In this document: positions 1 through 6,470 of the stretch, in pieces
Position numbering within the stretch: position 1 is the first letter of the stretch
Layout: every line of letters begins with the position of its first letter
Assembly (NCBI GenBank): GCA_023426625.1
Contig: JAFAAJ010000089.1
Coordinates: 1 to 10,359 of the forward strand
Length of the DNA: 10,359 nucleotides
DNA from: Bacteroidota bacterium
GTDB lineage: Bacteria > Bacteroidota > Bacteroidia > Flavobacteriales > Weeksellaceae
Direction of reading: 5' to 3'
Made by a program: the position numbers and the translations under genes
Notes under the pieces: model-generated
What the model was told of the DNA's origin: nothing
Database searches by the model: none
The model's input: the letters and a program-made list of their open reading frames with translations, nothing else

Positions 1-43
1 CGATTCTCATGTTTAATTTGAGTTTTCATGGTTATTAGTTTTT

Positions 44-66
44 ACCCAGCTTCGGCTGGGTTTTTT
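44..66 (+). terminator. Rho-independent terminator of an upstream plus-strand gene
   Basis: A 7-bp stem (ACCCAGC at 44-50, GCTGGGT at 55-61) closes a TTCG tetraloop and runs directly into six T's at 61-66. The T tract is only on the plus strand; the minus strand has an A-rich flank and then no T run. It therefore ends a plus-strand gene lying left of the window or in its first 40 bases. All three plus frames carry a stop between 14 and 38 (TAA 14-16, TGA 19-21, TAG 36-38), so the gene itself cannot be identified. Confidence 0.85.
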
Positions 67-122
67 ATTATACCCACATTTTTGTAATCCCCAAAAAGTT
101 AACTGACCTCACAATTTTCCAT

Positions 123-156
123 AAAAATAATCTCAAATTATGTTCAAATTGAGATT
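123..156 (-). terminator. Possible weak terminator after rsgA
   Basis: On the minus strand an 8-bp AT-rich stem (arms 149-156 and 129-136, AATCTCAA/TTGAGATT) with a 12-base loop is followed by one A and a run of five T's (127-123). It sits 28 bases past the rsgA stop. The stem has few G-C pairs, so it would be a weak intrinsic terminator; it could also be a chance inverted repeat in AT-rich DNA. Confidence 0.35.
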
Positions 157-183
157 TATATCAATTGAGAAAAGTATAAAAGA

Positions 184-1110
184 TTATTTTTGAGAAGTTT
201 CTTCAGCTTCTTCCATCAGTTTGATATAAGTAGAATATCGTGAATGTTGAATTTCCCCGGTTTCAAGTGCATCTATAACGGCACATTTCGGCTCGTTGAT
301 ATGAAGGCAATTGTGAAATTTACATTCTTCTCTTTTTTTGAAGATTTCCGGAAAATAATGCTGTACCTCGTCTTTTTCAATGTCGATCATCGCAAACTCA
401 CGAACTCCGGGAGTATCTATCACATTGCCGCCGAAATCCCAAAAATGCATTTGCGCAAAAGTTGTTGTATGTTTTCCTTTTAAGTGTGTGTCTGATATTT
501 CAGAAGTTTTGAGATTCAATCTGGGTTGAAGTGCATTGACCAGTGTAGATTTTCCGCAACCTGAATGTCCGAAGAATACAGATGTTTTATCCTTTAATAT
601 TTCCTGTAGTTTTTCAAGATTTAGTTTGGAATAGGACGAAATCTGCATGGTATCATATCCTATCTCCTGATAAAGGAATTCAATATCTTTTACAATCTCT
701 ATTTCTTCATCATGTAAAACATCCATTTTATTGAACAGGATCAAAGGTTTAATATTATACGCTTCGCAACAAGCCAGAAAGCGATCTAAAAAACCAAGAG
801 AAGTTTCAGGATGTTTAAGGGTAAAAATAAAGCAGGCCAAATCAATATTGGACGCAATGATATGCGCTTCTTTTGAAAGGTTTACCGATTTCCTGATCAG
901 ATAGTTTTTGCGTGGCTCAATTTTAGTGATCCAGGCTACATCGTCTGTTTCCAGTTGAAATTCAACAAAATCCCCTACTGCAAGCGGATTGGTGAGTCTT
1001 GTTTTTATGAGTTTAAACTTCCCTCTGATTCTGGCCTCGAAAATCCTATTGGTTTCCAATTCCAAAACCTGATACCAACTTCCAGTAGATTTAATGATTT
1101 TTCCTTTCAT
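184..1110 (-). CDS. rsgA: Ribosome small subunit-dependent GTPase A
   Basis: Late-stage 30S assembly GTPase of the RsgA/YjeQ family, a cytoplasmic, ribosome-stimulated enzyme with circularly permuted G motifs. Counting from the ATG at 1110 (308 aa): an N-terminal OB-fold (about 1-75, with KSTGSWY), G4 NKMD at 127-130, then the P-loop GHSGCGKS at 181-188, a Thr-rich G2 (KHTTT), G3 DTPG at 232-235, and a C-terminal zinc knuckle with Cys263, Cys268, His270 and Cys276. The G4-G1-G2-G3 order is diagnostic. Length is normal for the family. An in-frame TTG at 1122 would add four residues, but it lies at the end of a TAnnTTTG promoter box, so the ATG at 1110 is preferred. The gene stands alone, 209 bases past the end of the DAHP synthase gene, with repeats between them. 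Confidence 0.97.
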   Translation of the reverse strand: MKGKIIKSTGSWYQVLELETNRIFEARIRGKFKLIKTRLTNPLAVGDFVEFQLETDDVAWITKIEPRKNYLIRKSVNLSKEAHIIASNIDLACFIFTLKHPETSLGFLDRFLACCEAYNIKPLILFNKMDVLHDEEIEIVKDIEFLYQEIGYDTMQISSYSKLNLEKLQEILKDKTSVFFGHSGCGKSTLVNALQPRLNLKTSEISDTHLKGKHTTTFAQMHFWDFGGNVIDTPGVREFAMIDIEKDEVQHYFPEIFKKREECKFHNCLHINEPKCAVIDALETGEIQHSRYSTYIKLMEEAEETSQK

Positions 1111-1119
1111 ACCTGATTG

Positions 1120-1127
1120 CAAAGATA
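1120..1127 (-). promoter_or_regulatory. Bacteroidota -7 promoter box for rsgA
   Basis: The minus strand reads TATCTTTG here, a perfect match to the Bacteroidota -7 consensus TAnnTTTG, with 9 bases between it and the rsgA ATG. Transcription would begin a few bases upstream of the start codon, giving a very short leader. I see no clear -33 TTG element about 20 bases upstream, so this rests on the -7 match and its position. Confidence 0.5.
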
Positions 1128-1128
1128 G

Positions 1129-1315
1129 TAATTAGAAGTTAGAAATGGTAATTGGTAATTAGTGATTAGGGGTTAGATATTAGAGGTTTGAAGCTAGACA
1201 GCATACACCCGGAGAAGGTTAGAAGATTTAAAATATTATTTCAAATCACTGATTTTCATTCTTACTAATCACCATATCACTAATTACTAATCACCGATCA
1301 CCGTTCACCAATCCC
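1129..1315. repeat. Intergenic field of degenerate inverted short repeats
   Basis: Both ends of this intergenic stretch consist of iterations of a short unit resembling GGTGATT or AGTAATT. The left arm (about 1145-1185) carries it on the plus strand (GGTAATTGGTAATTAGTGAT) and the right arm (about 1261-1315) carries it on the minus strand. A perfect 12-base inverted match, GTAATTAGTGAT, lies at 1155-1166 and 1276-1287. The arms could fold into a long imperfect hairpin between the DAHP synthase stop at 1320 and the rsgA promoter. I see no reading frame or T-tract terminator within it. It looks like a low-complexity repeat element of unknown function. Confidence 0.6.
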
Positions 1316-1319
1316 TTCC

Positions 1320-2399
1320 TCATCTGTCTATCATAATATTATTCTGTACTTCAATGGATTCTTCATGGATCATTTTGAAGACTTTTTCAATGAATTCCTG
1401 GGACATTTCGGTTTCTATAGCTTTCTGTATTGCATATTCAGTGATCTCTTTCCAACGTTCGGGCTGGAAGATGGCAATATCATTCTCTTTTTTAAGTTTT
1501 CCTATTTTTTCGGAAATCTTCATTCGTTGTGAAAGGAGTTCAATCAACTGGAAATCAATATCTGAGATTAACGTTCTGTGTCTTCCCATTTCTTCATCGA
1601 AACCGGCTAATCCAGAATTTCTCACTTTTAAATTATTAATAAGCTCAGCCAAAACTTCAGGAGTAATTTGCTGTGTAGCATCACTCCATGCTTCATCCGG
1701 ATTCGAGTGGGATTCTATCATAGCTCCCTGGTAACCCACATTCATGGCTTCTTGTGTAATATCAGCCAAACCGGTTCTGTTTCCACAAATATGAGAAGGA
1801 TCTATTAGCATGGGAATATTCGGGAACTGACTTTTAAAGTCTAATGCGATCTGCCAGTTCGGATTGTTTCTGTATTTTGTTTTCTGGTAAGTTGAAAATC
1901 CTCTGTGAATAACTCCAAGATTTTTAATATCCTGGCCTAAAAGCCTTTCCAAAGCACCGATCCATAAAGCTAAATCAGGATTTACAGGATTTTTCACCAA
2001 AACAGGTTTATCTGTACCTTTCAATGCTACTGCAATTTCCTGAACGGTAAACGGATTCACCGTAGAACGTGCTCCAATCCACAGAATATCTACATCCGCT
2101 TCTAACGCTGCATAAACGTGATGTGCGTTAGCAACTTCGGTAGCGGTTTTGAACCCGTATTCTTCTTTTACTTTTTTTAACCAGTTCAGACCAATCACTC
2201 CTACTCCTTCAAATCCATTAGGTTTTGTACGGGGTTTCCAGATCCCTGCACGGAAAATAGGTACTTGTGCATTGGCCTCTTTTATTCTTCGGGCTGTTTC
2301 CATCATCTGAGCTTCACTTTCCGCACTGCATGGTCCTGCAATCATTAGTGGCTGCGGAAATTCATTGATCCACCCGTTCTTCAAATCTTTTAGATTCAT
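1320..2399 (-). CDS. Bifunctional DAHP synthase / chorismate mutase (type II, AroQ)
   Basis: Catalyses the first committed step of the shikimate pathway (PEP plus erythrose 4-phosphate to DAHP), fused to chorismate mutase (chorismate to prephenate); cytoplasmic. From the ATG at 2399 it is 359 aa. Residues 1 to about 260 are a class I DAHP synthase of the KDO8P-synthase-like subgroup: GPCSAES at 22-28, RAGIWKPRTKPNGFEG at 50-65, IDPSHICGNR at 199-208, and the metal-site segment MIESHSNPDEAW from 227. Residues about 267-350 are an all-helical AroQ chorismate mutase with the LLSQRMKISEKIGKLK helix and a QPERW segment. This order, synthase first and mutase last, is known in Bacteroidota such as Prevotella. 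There is no N-terminal ferredoxin-like regulatory domain, so feedback would have to act through the mutase domain. A TTG at 2432 falls near the promoter box and is not favoured as the start. Confidence 0.96.
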   Translation of the reverse strand: MNLKDLKNGWINEFPQPLMIAGPCSAESEAQMMETARRIKEANAQVPIFRAGIWKPRTKPNGFEGVGVIGLNWLKKVKEEYGFKTATEVANAHHVYAALEADVDILWIGARSTVNPFTVQEIAVALKGTDKPVLVKNPVNPDLALWIGALERLLGQDIKNLGVIHRGFSTYQKTKYRNNPNWQIALDFKSQFPNIPMLIDPSHICGNRTGLADITQEAMNVGYQGAMIESHSNPDEAWSDATQQITPEVLAELINNLKVRNSGLAGFDEEMGRHRTLISDIDFQLIELLSQRMKISEKIGKLKKENDIAIFQPERWKEITEYAIQKAIETEMSQEFIEKVFKMIHEESIEVQNNIMIDR

Positions 2400-2419
2400 A
2401 TTAATTGGTTGTTTTAATT

Positions 2420-2427
2420 CAAATGTA
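2420..2427 (-). promoter_or_regulatory. -7 promoter box for the DAHP synthase gene
   Basis: The minus strand reads TACATTTG, matching TAnnTTTG, 20 bases upstream of the ATG at 2399. It supports that ATG over the upstream TTG at 2432. No convincing -33 box is visible. A longer transcript from the boxes at 2735-2755 is a possible alternative source of mRNA. Confidence 0.45.
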
Positions 2428-2553
2428 AGCAATAGTTATTCTCATTATAAAATTTACTTTTATAATTCTTTTCAAAAAATGCCGTTCAAATTTAATTGGG
2501 TCTGGAAATAGATAAAAAAAGTATTTCCTGTATTTTTTGAGAAAGAAATTCAG

Positions 2554-2682
2554 TTAGCAATACCAATACAATTGATAATAGCTTCTGAAATTTCCAGCAT
2601 AAGTTCCATAAAAGTTAAAATAACCGCTTACAGCGTAAGCAGTTTTACTTAAAGACAGATTTGGGATACACGATTTTTCCAC
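2554..2682 (-). CDS. Candidate aromatic-rich leader peptide upstream of DAHP synthase
   Basis: A 42-codon frame starting at GTG 2682 (AGGA lies 8 bases upstream) and ending with TAA at 2554, in the 361-base gap between dnaX and the DAHP synthase/chorismate mutase gene, on the same strand. Residues 16-42 contain eight Tyr, three Phe and one Trp and end QLYWYC. Aromatic control codons ahead of the first aromatic-pathway enzyme are what a transcription-attenuation leader would show. Doubts: the start is not ATG; an overlapping ATG frame (2550-2609, 19 codons, MELMLEISEAIINCIGIAN) uses the same DNA and turns many of its ATT codons into TAT in this frame; and the terminator-like structure downstream is weak. 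Offered as a hypothesis, not a confirmed gene. Confidence 0.3.
   Translation of the reverse strand: MEKSCIPNLSLSKTAYAVSGYFNFYGTYAGNFRSYYQLYWYC
2622..2644 (-). other. Hairpin downstream of dnaX, within the leader frame
   Basis: A perfect 6-bp stem GCTTAC/GTAAGC (2626-2631 and 2635-2640) with a 3-base loop, extended after one mismatch by three more pairs. On the minus strand it is followed by GGTTATTTTAACTTTT, a broken T tract. It could be the dnaX terminator, about 120 bases past the stop, or a structural element of a leader RNA for the DAHP synthase gene. Confidence 0.35.
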
Positions 2683-2734
2683 TTGTAATGTCCTGTGATT
2701 TAACTTTTCTTCGTTATAATATTTTTGTTTTCTA

Positions 2735-2755
2735 CAAAATTATCTGACAAATATA
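2735..2755 (-). promoter_or_regulatory. Two -7-like boxes just after dnaX
   Basis: The minus strand carries TATATTTG (2755-2748) and TAATTTTG (2742-2735), both matching TAnnTTTG. A TTTG lies 16 bases upstream of the first, inside the end of dnaX, and could serve as a -33 element. A transcript from here would run through the aromatic-rich frame with a leader of about 330 bases into the DAHP synthase gene. Such AT-rich matches can arise by chance. Confidence 0.3.
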
Positions 2756-2760
2756 AAAAA

Positions 2761-4463
2761 TTATGTCAAATCAAACTTCATTAAATCATCAAGATCTTTC
2801 AGCAACGGATTTTTTTCAACGAATTTCTCGAAGATCTTCTTTTTGGTCATGATCTCTATTTTAAGGTTTTCATGATCTTTTTTATATTCAACTTCGATAG
2901 CATAATTATGCACTTTTCTTCGGAAGTGATTGAAAAAATCGCCGCTTATCTTATCAAATTCTACTTTTGCAGAATCTGAAGGATAGAATACTCTAATGAC
3001 ATTTTCGTCTGCTTTGGTGAGTTTAAATGTTTTAATGGCATTAAAAACAAAAGCATCTTTGGTCTGCAGTTGTTTTAGCATCAGATTCCATTCCGACTGC
3101 AGATCGGTTTCCGTAAAATGGTTTTGTGGAAGGTCGTCTTTTTTTACAGCATGAGTTTCTTCTTCCTCTTCTTTTTCTTCTCTATTCAAAAAAGACTGGA
3201 TACTGAAACCTGAAGATACAACCTGTTTTGATAATGGCTTAGACGCTTTTTTTATAGTAATTTCTGCAGGAGCATTATCTGGAATGACCGTTTGTTTTTC
3301 AACTTTCTCTTCTTTTTTCTCTTGTGGAACTGCTATGGGCTTTACTTCAATTTTCTCCTGAAGGAAAGGCGTTAATATTATAAACTTTTTTTTTTAGAAA
3401 CGTCTGAACCGGCAGTCAGAGAAGCCAATTGCATCAATGCAATTTCAACGGTAAGACGTGGATTTTTAGAGTTTTTATAATTAATATCAGCATGATTACA
3501 GATCTCAACAGCATCAATAAGTTGCTGTGCACTCCATTTCTGGCTTTGTTCAACAAATCTTGCTTTTGTTTTTTCACCTACTTCAATCAAATCAATCGTA
3601 GAGGTATTCTGAGCCATCATAAGGTCTCTGAAATGGTTTCCTAATCCTGCAACAAAAATATGTGGATCAAAACCTCTTTTTACAATCTCATTAAATGCAA
3701 AAAGAACTTCAGGAATTTTATTTTCTTTAGCCAGATCTACGATGTTAAGATACTGATCGTAGTCTAAAATATTCAATACTTCAGCTGCTTTGGCTAAAGT
3801 GATTTTTTTCTGTGAGAATGTAGAAAGCCTGTCGAAGATAGAGAGAGCATCTCTGAGTGCTCCATCTGCTTTTTGGGCAATCAGATATAATGCATCATCT
3901 TCATACCGGATGCTTTCTTTTTCTGCAATTTTTCTTAAATGTCCCTGAATGTCTTCAATGGTAATTCTTTTGAAGTCATAAATCTGACAACGCGATAAAA
4001 TAGTGGGAATAATCTTATGCTTTTCTGTAGTAGCCAGAATAAAAATCGCATGTGCAGGTGGTTCTTCAAGAGTTTTAAGGAATGCATTGAAGGCTGCAGA
4101 AGACAGCATATGGACCTCATCGATGATATATACTTTGTATTTACCCACCTGAGGTGCAAAACGAACCTGATCTATAAGTTCACGGATATCATCCACAGAG
4201 TTATTGGATGCAGCGTCTAATTCGTAGATATTGTATGCAAAACCATCCTCTGAAATGGAACCGTCCTTCTCATTGATCTTTCTTGCCAGAATTCTTGCGC
4301 AGGTGGTTTTCCCTACTCCACGAGGTCCACAGAATAATAAAGCCTGTGCTAACTGGTTTTCTCCTATTGCATGTTCTAAAGTATCTGTAATATGCGCCTG
4401 CCCAACAACAGTTTCAAATTCCTGTGGGCGGTATTTTCTGGCAGATACTATAAAATTTTCCAT
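2761..4463 (-). CDS. dnaX: DNA polymerase III tau subunit, full length across a -1 frameshift
   Basis: The clamp-loader and replisome-organising subunit of the DNA polymerase III holoenzyme. The reading frame from 4463 joins the frame ending at 2761 only if the register moves back by one base (or one A is added) in the A run at 3386-3395. The joined product would be about 567 aa: an AAA+ module and oligomerisation domain (1 to about 356), a Lys/Glu-rich linker (roughly 360-450), and a C-terminal domain rich in charged helices that corresponds to tau regions contacting the polymerase and helicase. The -1 frame is closed by TAA at 3396-3394 and then open without stops from 3393 to 2764, so the join can occur only in that run. 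No start codon is needed downstream; the TTG at 3189 is simply the first possible one. The alternative is a sequencing indel in the homopolymer. Confidence 0.8.
3378..4463 (-). CDS. dnaX: DnaX short form (gamma-like ATPase), unshifted reading frame
   Basis: The unshifted frame gives 361 aa ending SKKKSL and stopping two codons after the A run. It holds the complete clamp-loader motor: Walker A GPRGVGKT at 46-53, Walker B VYIIDEVH at 111-118, sensor 1 in FILATTE near 145, the SRC motif at 157-159, sensor-2 GALRD at 201-205, then the oligomerisation domain to about 350. It lacks the polymerase- and helicase-binding tau tail. The usual four-cysteine zinc module between Walker A and the ELDAASN motif is missing: residues 61-80 contain no Cys and the loop is short. 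The ATG at 4463 follows a TACTTTTG box by 4 bases. If slippage is real, this is the gamma product; if not, it is an artefactual truncation. Confidence 0.85.
   Translation of the reverse strand: MENFIVSARKYRPQEFETVVGQAHITDTLEHAIGENQLAQALLFCGPRGVGKTTCARILARKINEKDGSISEDGFAYNIYELDAASNNSVDDIRELIDQVRFAPQVGKYKVYIIDEVHMLSSAAFNAFLKTLEEPPAHAIFILATTEKHKIIPTILSRCQIYDFKRITIEDIQGHLRKIAEKESIRYEDDALYLIAQKADGALRDALSIFDRLSTFSQKKITLAKAAEVLNILDYDQYLNIVDLAKENKIPEVLFAFNEIVKRGFDPHIFVAGLGNHFRDLMMAQNTSTIDLIEVGEKTKARFVEQSQKWSAQQLIDAVEICNHADINYKNSKNPRLTVEIALMQLASLTAGSDVSKKKSL
3386..3395 (-). other. A10 slippery run in dnaX
   Basis: Ten consecutive A's on the coding (minus) strand, read unshifted as TCT AAA AAA AAA AGT TTA TAA. 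A -1 shift, or an added A during transcription, gives AAG TTT ATA and opens tau. Losing one A gives a third frame that ends at TGA 3349-3347, a product only slightly longer than gamma. I find no clear Shine-Dalgarno-like stimulator upstream and no strong hairpin within about 30 bases downstream, which fits polymerase slippage on a long A run (the Thermus dnaX mechanism) better than the E. coli type of ribosomal frameshift. Confidence 0.75.
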
Positions 4464-4467
4464 TGGT

Positions 4468-4475
4468 CAAAAGTA
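4468..4475 (-). promoter_or_regulatory. -7 promoter box for dnaX
   Basis: The minus strand reads TACTTTTG, matching TAnnTTTG, with only four bases (ACCA) before the dnaX ATG. If used, the mRNA would be leaderless or nearly so. It lies in the 87-base gap after the tetR stop, so dnaX probably has its own promoter. No clear -33 element is seen. Confidence 0.5.
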
Positions 4476-4550
4476 AGAAATATAGTTCTAATTTGAAAAT
4501 ATAAATTCTCAAAAAATCTTATATGTATATGTGTTTTATTTAATGGAATT

Positions 4551-5189
4551 CTAAGTAGTAGAGGTCTTACTATAAGCGAAATCTATAATCTCAACGATAG
4601 CTTTTTCGATCTCTTTTCTTCCTTCATCCGTTTTTATATCTTTTCCACAAAATTTGCTGGCATTATGTGCAGTATATAAATTCAGATAGTAGGCTCCTGA
4701 AACAAGCAGCGCTGCAATGGCACGATATCTCACGGCATCTTCTTTAAAATGCGGATCAACAATGTTTTTGAAGAGCATCTCTCCTATTTCTTCTCTTTCA
4801 TCAGCAATTTTCTTAAGAATAGGTTTACTTTCTGACAATCCCCAAAGGATGATCTTCTGAAGTTCCTTGTTTTTCTTCAGGTTCTCATACTGATTGAGAA
4901 TAGCCATTTTAGAAAGTTCTTTTCCTCCGTCGGACATATCGACTTCCACATTATCCTGATTTACCTTACTCCAATAATCCTGAGATTTGATATACTCATC
5001 TATTAATTTATCCGTACTTCCGAAATACTCATAGATTAGTTTTTTATCAAATCCGGCTACTGCAGCAATTTTACTAACTTTTAATCCGGAATAGCCTTTG
5101 GTTCTCAAGATTTTCCCAACCGCAGCCAGCAGTTTTTGCTTTGTTTTTTCTTTGTCTCTGATAGGACCTTGTACTACTTTTCTAGGCAT
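4551..5189 (-). CDS. TetR/AcrR-type transcriptional regulator
   Basis: A 212-aa protein with a TetR N-terminal helix-turn-helix at about 14-60: a basic start (MPRKVVQGPIRDKEKTK), LLAAVGKILRTKGYSGLKVSKIA, then the recognition segment VAGFDKKLIYEYFGSTDKLI, where the aromatic YEYF and KL are family hallmarks. The rest is an all-helical ligand or dimerisation domain with no feature I can assign to a ligand. The ATG at 5189 is 6 bases after the stop of the PLP enzyme gene, so the two are almost certainly co-transcribed and the regulator likely responds to that enzyme's pathway, perhaps a lipid or acyl-CoA/ACP signal. No operator palindrome is evident near the promoter at 6471-6478. Confidence 0.88.
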   Translation of the reverse strand: MPRKVVQGPIRDKEKTKQKLLAAVGKILRTKGYSGLKVSKIAAVAGFDKKLIYEYFGSTDKLIDEYIKSQDYWSKVNQDNVEVDMSDGGKELSKMAILNQYENLKKNKELQKIILWGLSESKPILKKIADEREEIGEMLFKNIVDPHFKEDAVRYRAIAALLVSGAYYLNLYTAHNASKFCGKDIKTDEGRKEIEKAIVEIIDFAYSKTSTT

Positions 5190-5195
5190 TTTTCA

Positions 5196-6443
5196 CTATT
5201 TTTTCGCAATATGCAGTTTATTATTAATATCTTCAAAAGCGTTGAGGGTTTTATCAAGATGTTCTTTTTCATGAGTTGCCATGATCGACATTCTGATACG
5301 GGCATCTTTCCTCGCTACTGCAGGATAAATAATCGGGTTGGCATAAATTCCTCTTTCTATAAGTAGTTTTCCTACGTCACCTGTTACATGAGGATCTCCA
5401 ATTTTAACAGGAATCACTGCTGAGCAGGTAGTTCCGGTTTCCAATCCGAGGTCATTTAATCCCTTTTTGAAGTAGTTTATATTTTCCCACAATTTGGTAC
5501 GCCATTGTGGTTCTTCATCTATTAATTCAATCGCTTTTATGATTCCCATGGAAGAAGGAGGTGGTGTTGCAGAGAATATTTGCTGTCGCGACTGAAATCT
5601 GATAAAAGTGGCCAGTTTCTCATTGGCTATCACATATCCACCCAGATTTCCAAATGTTTTACTGAATGTTCCTGTAATAATATCCACTTTATCCAGCAAC
5701 CCTGCATCTTCCAAAGTTCCTCTTCCGGTTTTTCCTAATATTCCTACGCCATGTACATCATCTACCATTAAATAGGCATTGTATTTTTTTACCAGATCAT
5801 AAATTTCTTTTACGTGCGCCACGTCTCCGTCCTGAGAGTAAACACCATCTATGATCACTAATTTGGTGCGGTATTGATTTTCAGCAGTCTTAAGGATATT
5901 TTCCAACGCTTCCAGGTTATTATGCGGAAACGTTTTTCTGTTTGTAAGAATACATCCTTCATATACACTTGCATGTACAGCCATATCTACAATAGCAATA
6001 TCTTCTTTCTGTAACAGGATCTGCAGTGTTGCACTGTTTGCTGTATATCCTGTGGTAAAGACCACCGCTTCTTCCTGAGATCTTCCGAAAAAAGAGGCTA
6101 TTTTCTCTTCGATCTCATTATGAAATAAATAATATCCTCCGATGAGCGGAGTTGCAGCCGTTCCTGTTCCATATTTCTGAATACCTTCAATAGCCGCCTG
6201 TTTCACTTTCGGATGTTGGGTAAATCCCAAATAATCACTAGTGACAAAACTTACATAATCTTTGTGGCTTTCACCTACATTTATCACAGAACTGCATGCT
6301 GAATTATTCCTCAACCTATAACGGTGACCATTAGATTGCATATAATCTAAAAAGTCAGAATAGATATCTGCACGTTGCATCATATCGTACCCAGGGATAT
6401 TCTCAAAATCCTTGAAGGTAGCTGTTAAAAAATCAATGTTCAT
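5196..6443 (-). CDS. Alpha-oxoamine synthase-family PLP enzyme (SPT/KBL/AONS-like)
   Basis: A 415-aa fold-type I PLP enzyme of the family that condenses an amino acid with an acyl thioester (serine palmitoyltransferase, 2-amino-3-ketobutyrate CoA ligase, 8-amino-7-oxononanoate synthase, cysteate acyltransferase). The PLP lysine is K252 in TGTFSKTFGNLGGY. H147 should stack on the PLP ring, and D218 with H221 in DDVHGVG replaces the usual DEAH. The glycine-rich loop reads YGTGTAATPLIGGYYLFH, unlike the GSR or GTR form of typical family members, so substrate assignment is open. A sphingoid or sulfonolipid (capnine) base pathway is plausible in a flavobacterium; biotin synthesis is less likely because no bio genes are nearby. 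The ATG at 6443 is preferred to a TTG at 6473 that lies in the promoter box. It is the first gene of an operon with the tetR-type gene. Confidence 0.9.
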   Translation of the reverse strand: MNIDFLTATFKDFENIPGYDMMQRADIYSDFLDYMQSNGHRYRLRNNSACSSVINVGESHKDYVSFVTSDYLGFTQHPKVKQAAIEGIQKYGTGTAATPLIGGYYLFHNEIEEKIASFFGRSQEEAVVFTTGYTANSATLQILLQKEDIAIVDMAVHASVYEGCILTNRKTFPHNNLEALENILKTAENQYRTKLVIIDGVYSQDGDVAHVKEIYDLVKKYNAYLMVDDVHGVGILGKTGRGTLEDAGLLDKVDIITGTFSKTFGNLGGYVIANEKLATFIRFQSRQQIFSATPPPSSMGIIKAIELIDEEPQWRTKLWENINYFKKGLNDLGLETGTTCSAVIPVKIGDPHVTGDVGKLLIERGIYANPIIYPAVARKDARIRMSIMATHEKEHLDKTLNAFEDINNKLHIAKK

Positions 6444-6470
6444 CCTTATTTGTTTTAGCTGTTTAAGAAA

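Noticed and set aside
1..29. Minus-strand ATG at 29 that could begin a gene (MKTQIKHEN)
   Set aside because: Only nine codons are visible, there is no -7 box upstream, and the strong plus-strand terminator at 44-66 implies a plus-strand gene ends here, which would place this start antisense to it.
244..483. Plus-strand frame of 79 codons inside rsgA
   Set aside because: Antisense shadow of a clearly identified gene with no recognisable motifs.
1111..1122. TTG start for rsgA at 1122
   Set aside because: The TTG overlaps the TATCTTTG promoter box, and the family normally starts at the MKG segment encoded from the ATG at 1110.
1354..1734. Plus-strand frame of 126 codons inside the DAHP synthase/chorismate mutase gene
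   Set aside because: Antisense to well-conserved coding sequence; the translation shows no family features.
2479..2511. Plus-strand 10-codon frame ending NWVWK as a Trp leader peptide
   Set aside because: It is on the strand opposite to the DAHP synthase gene and no plus-strand biosynthetic gene follows it.
2761..3189. Separate gene starting at TTG 3189
   Set aside because: The frame stays open upstream to the A run in dnaX, so this is the tau C-terminal part and not an independent gene.
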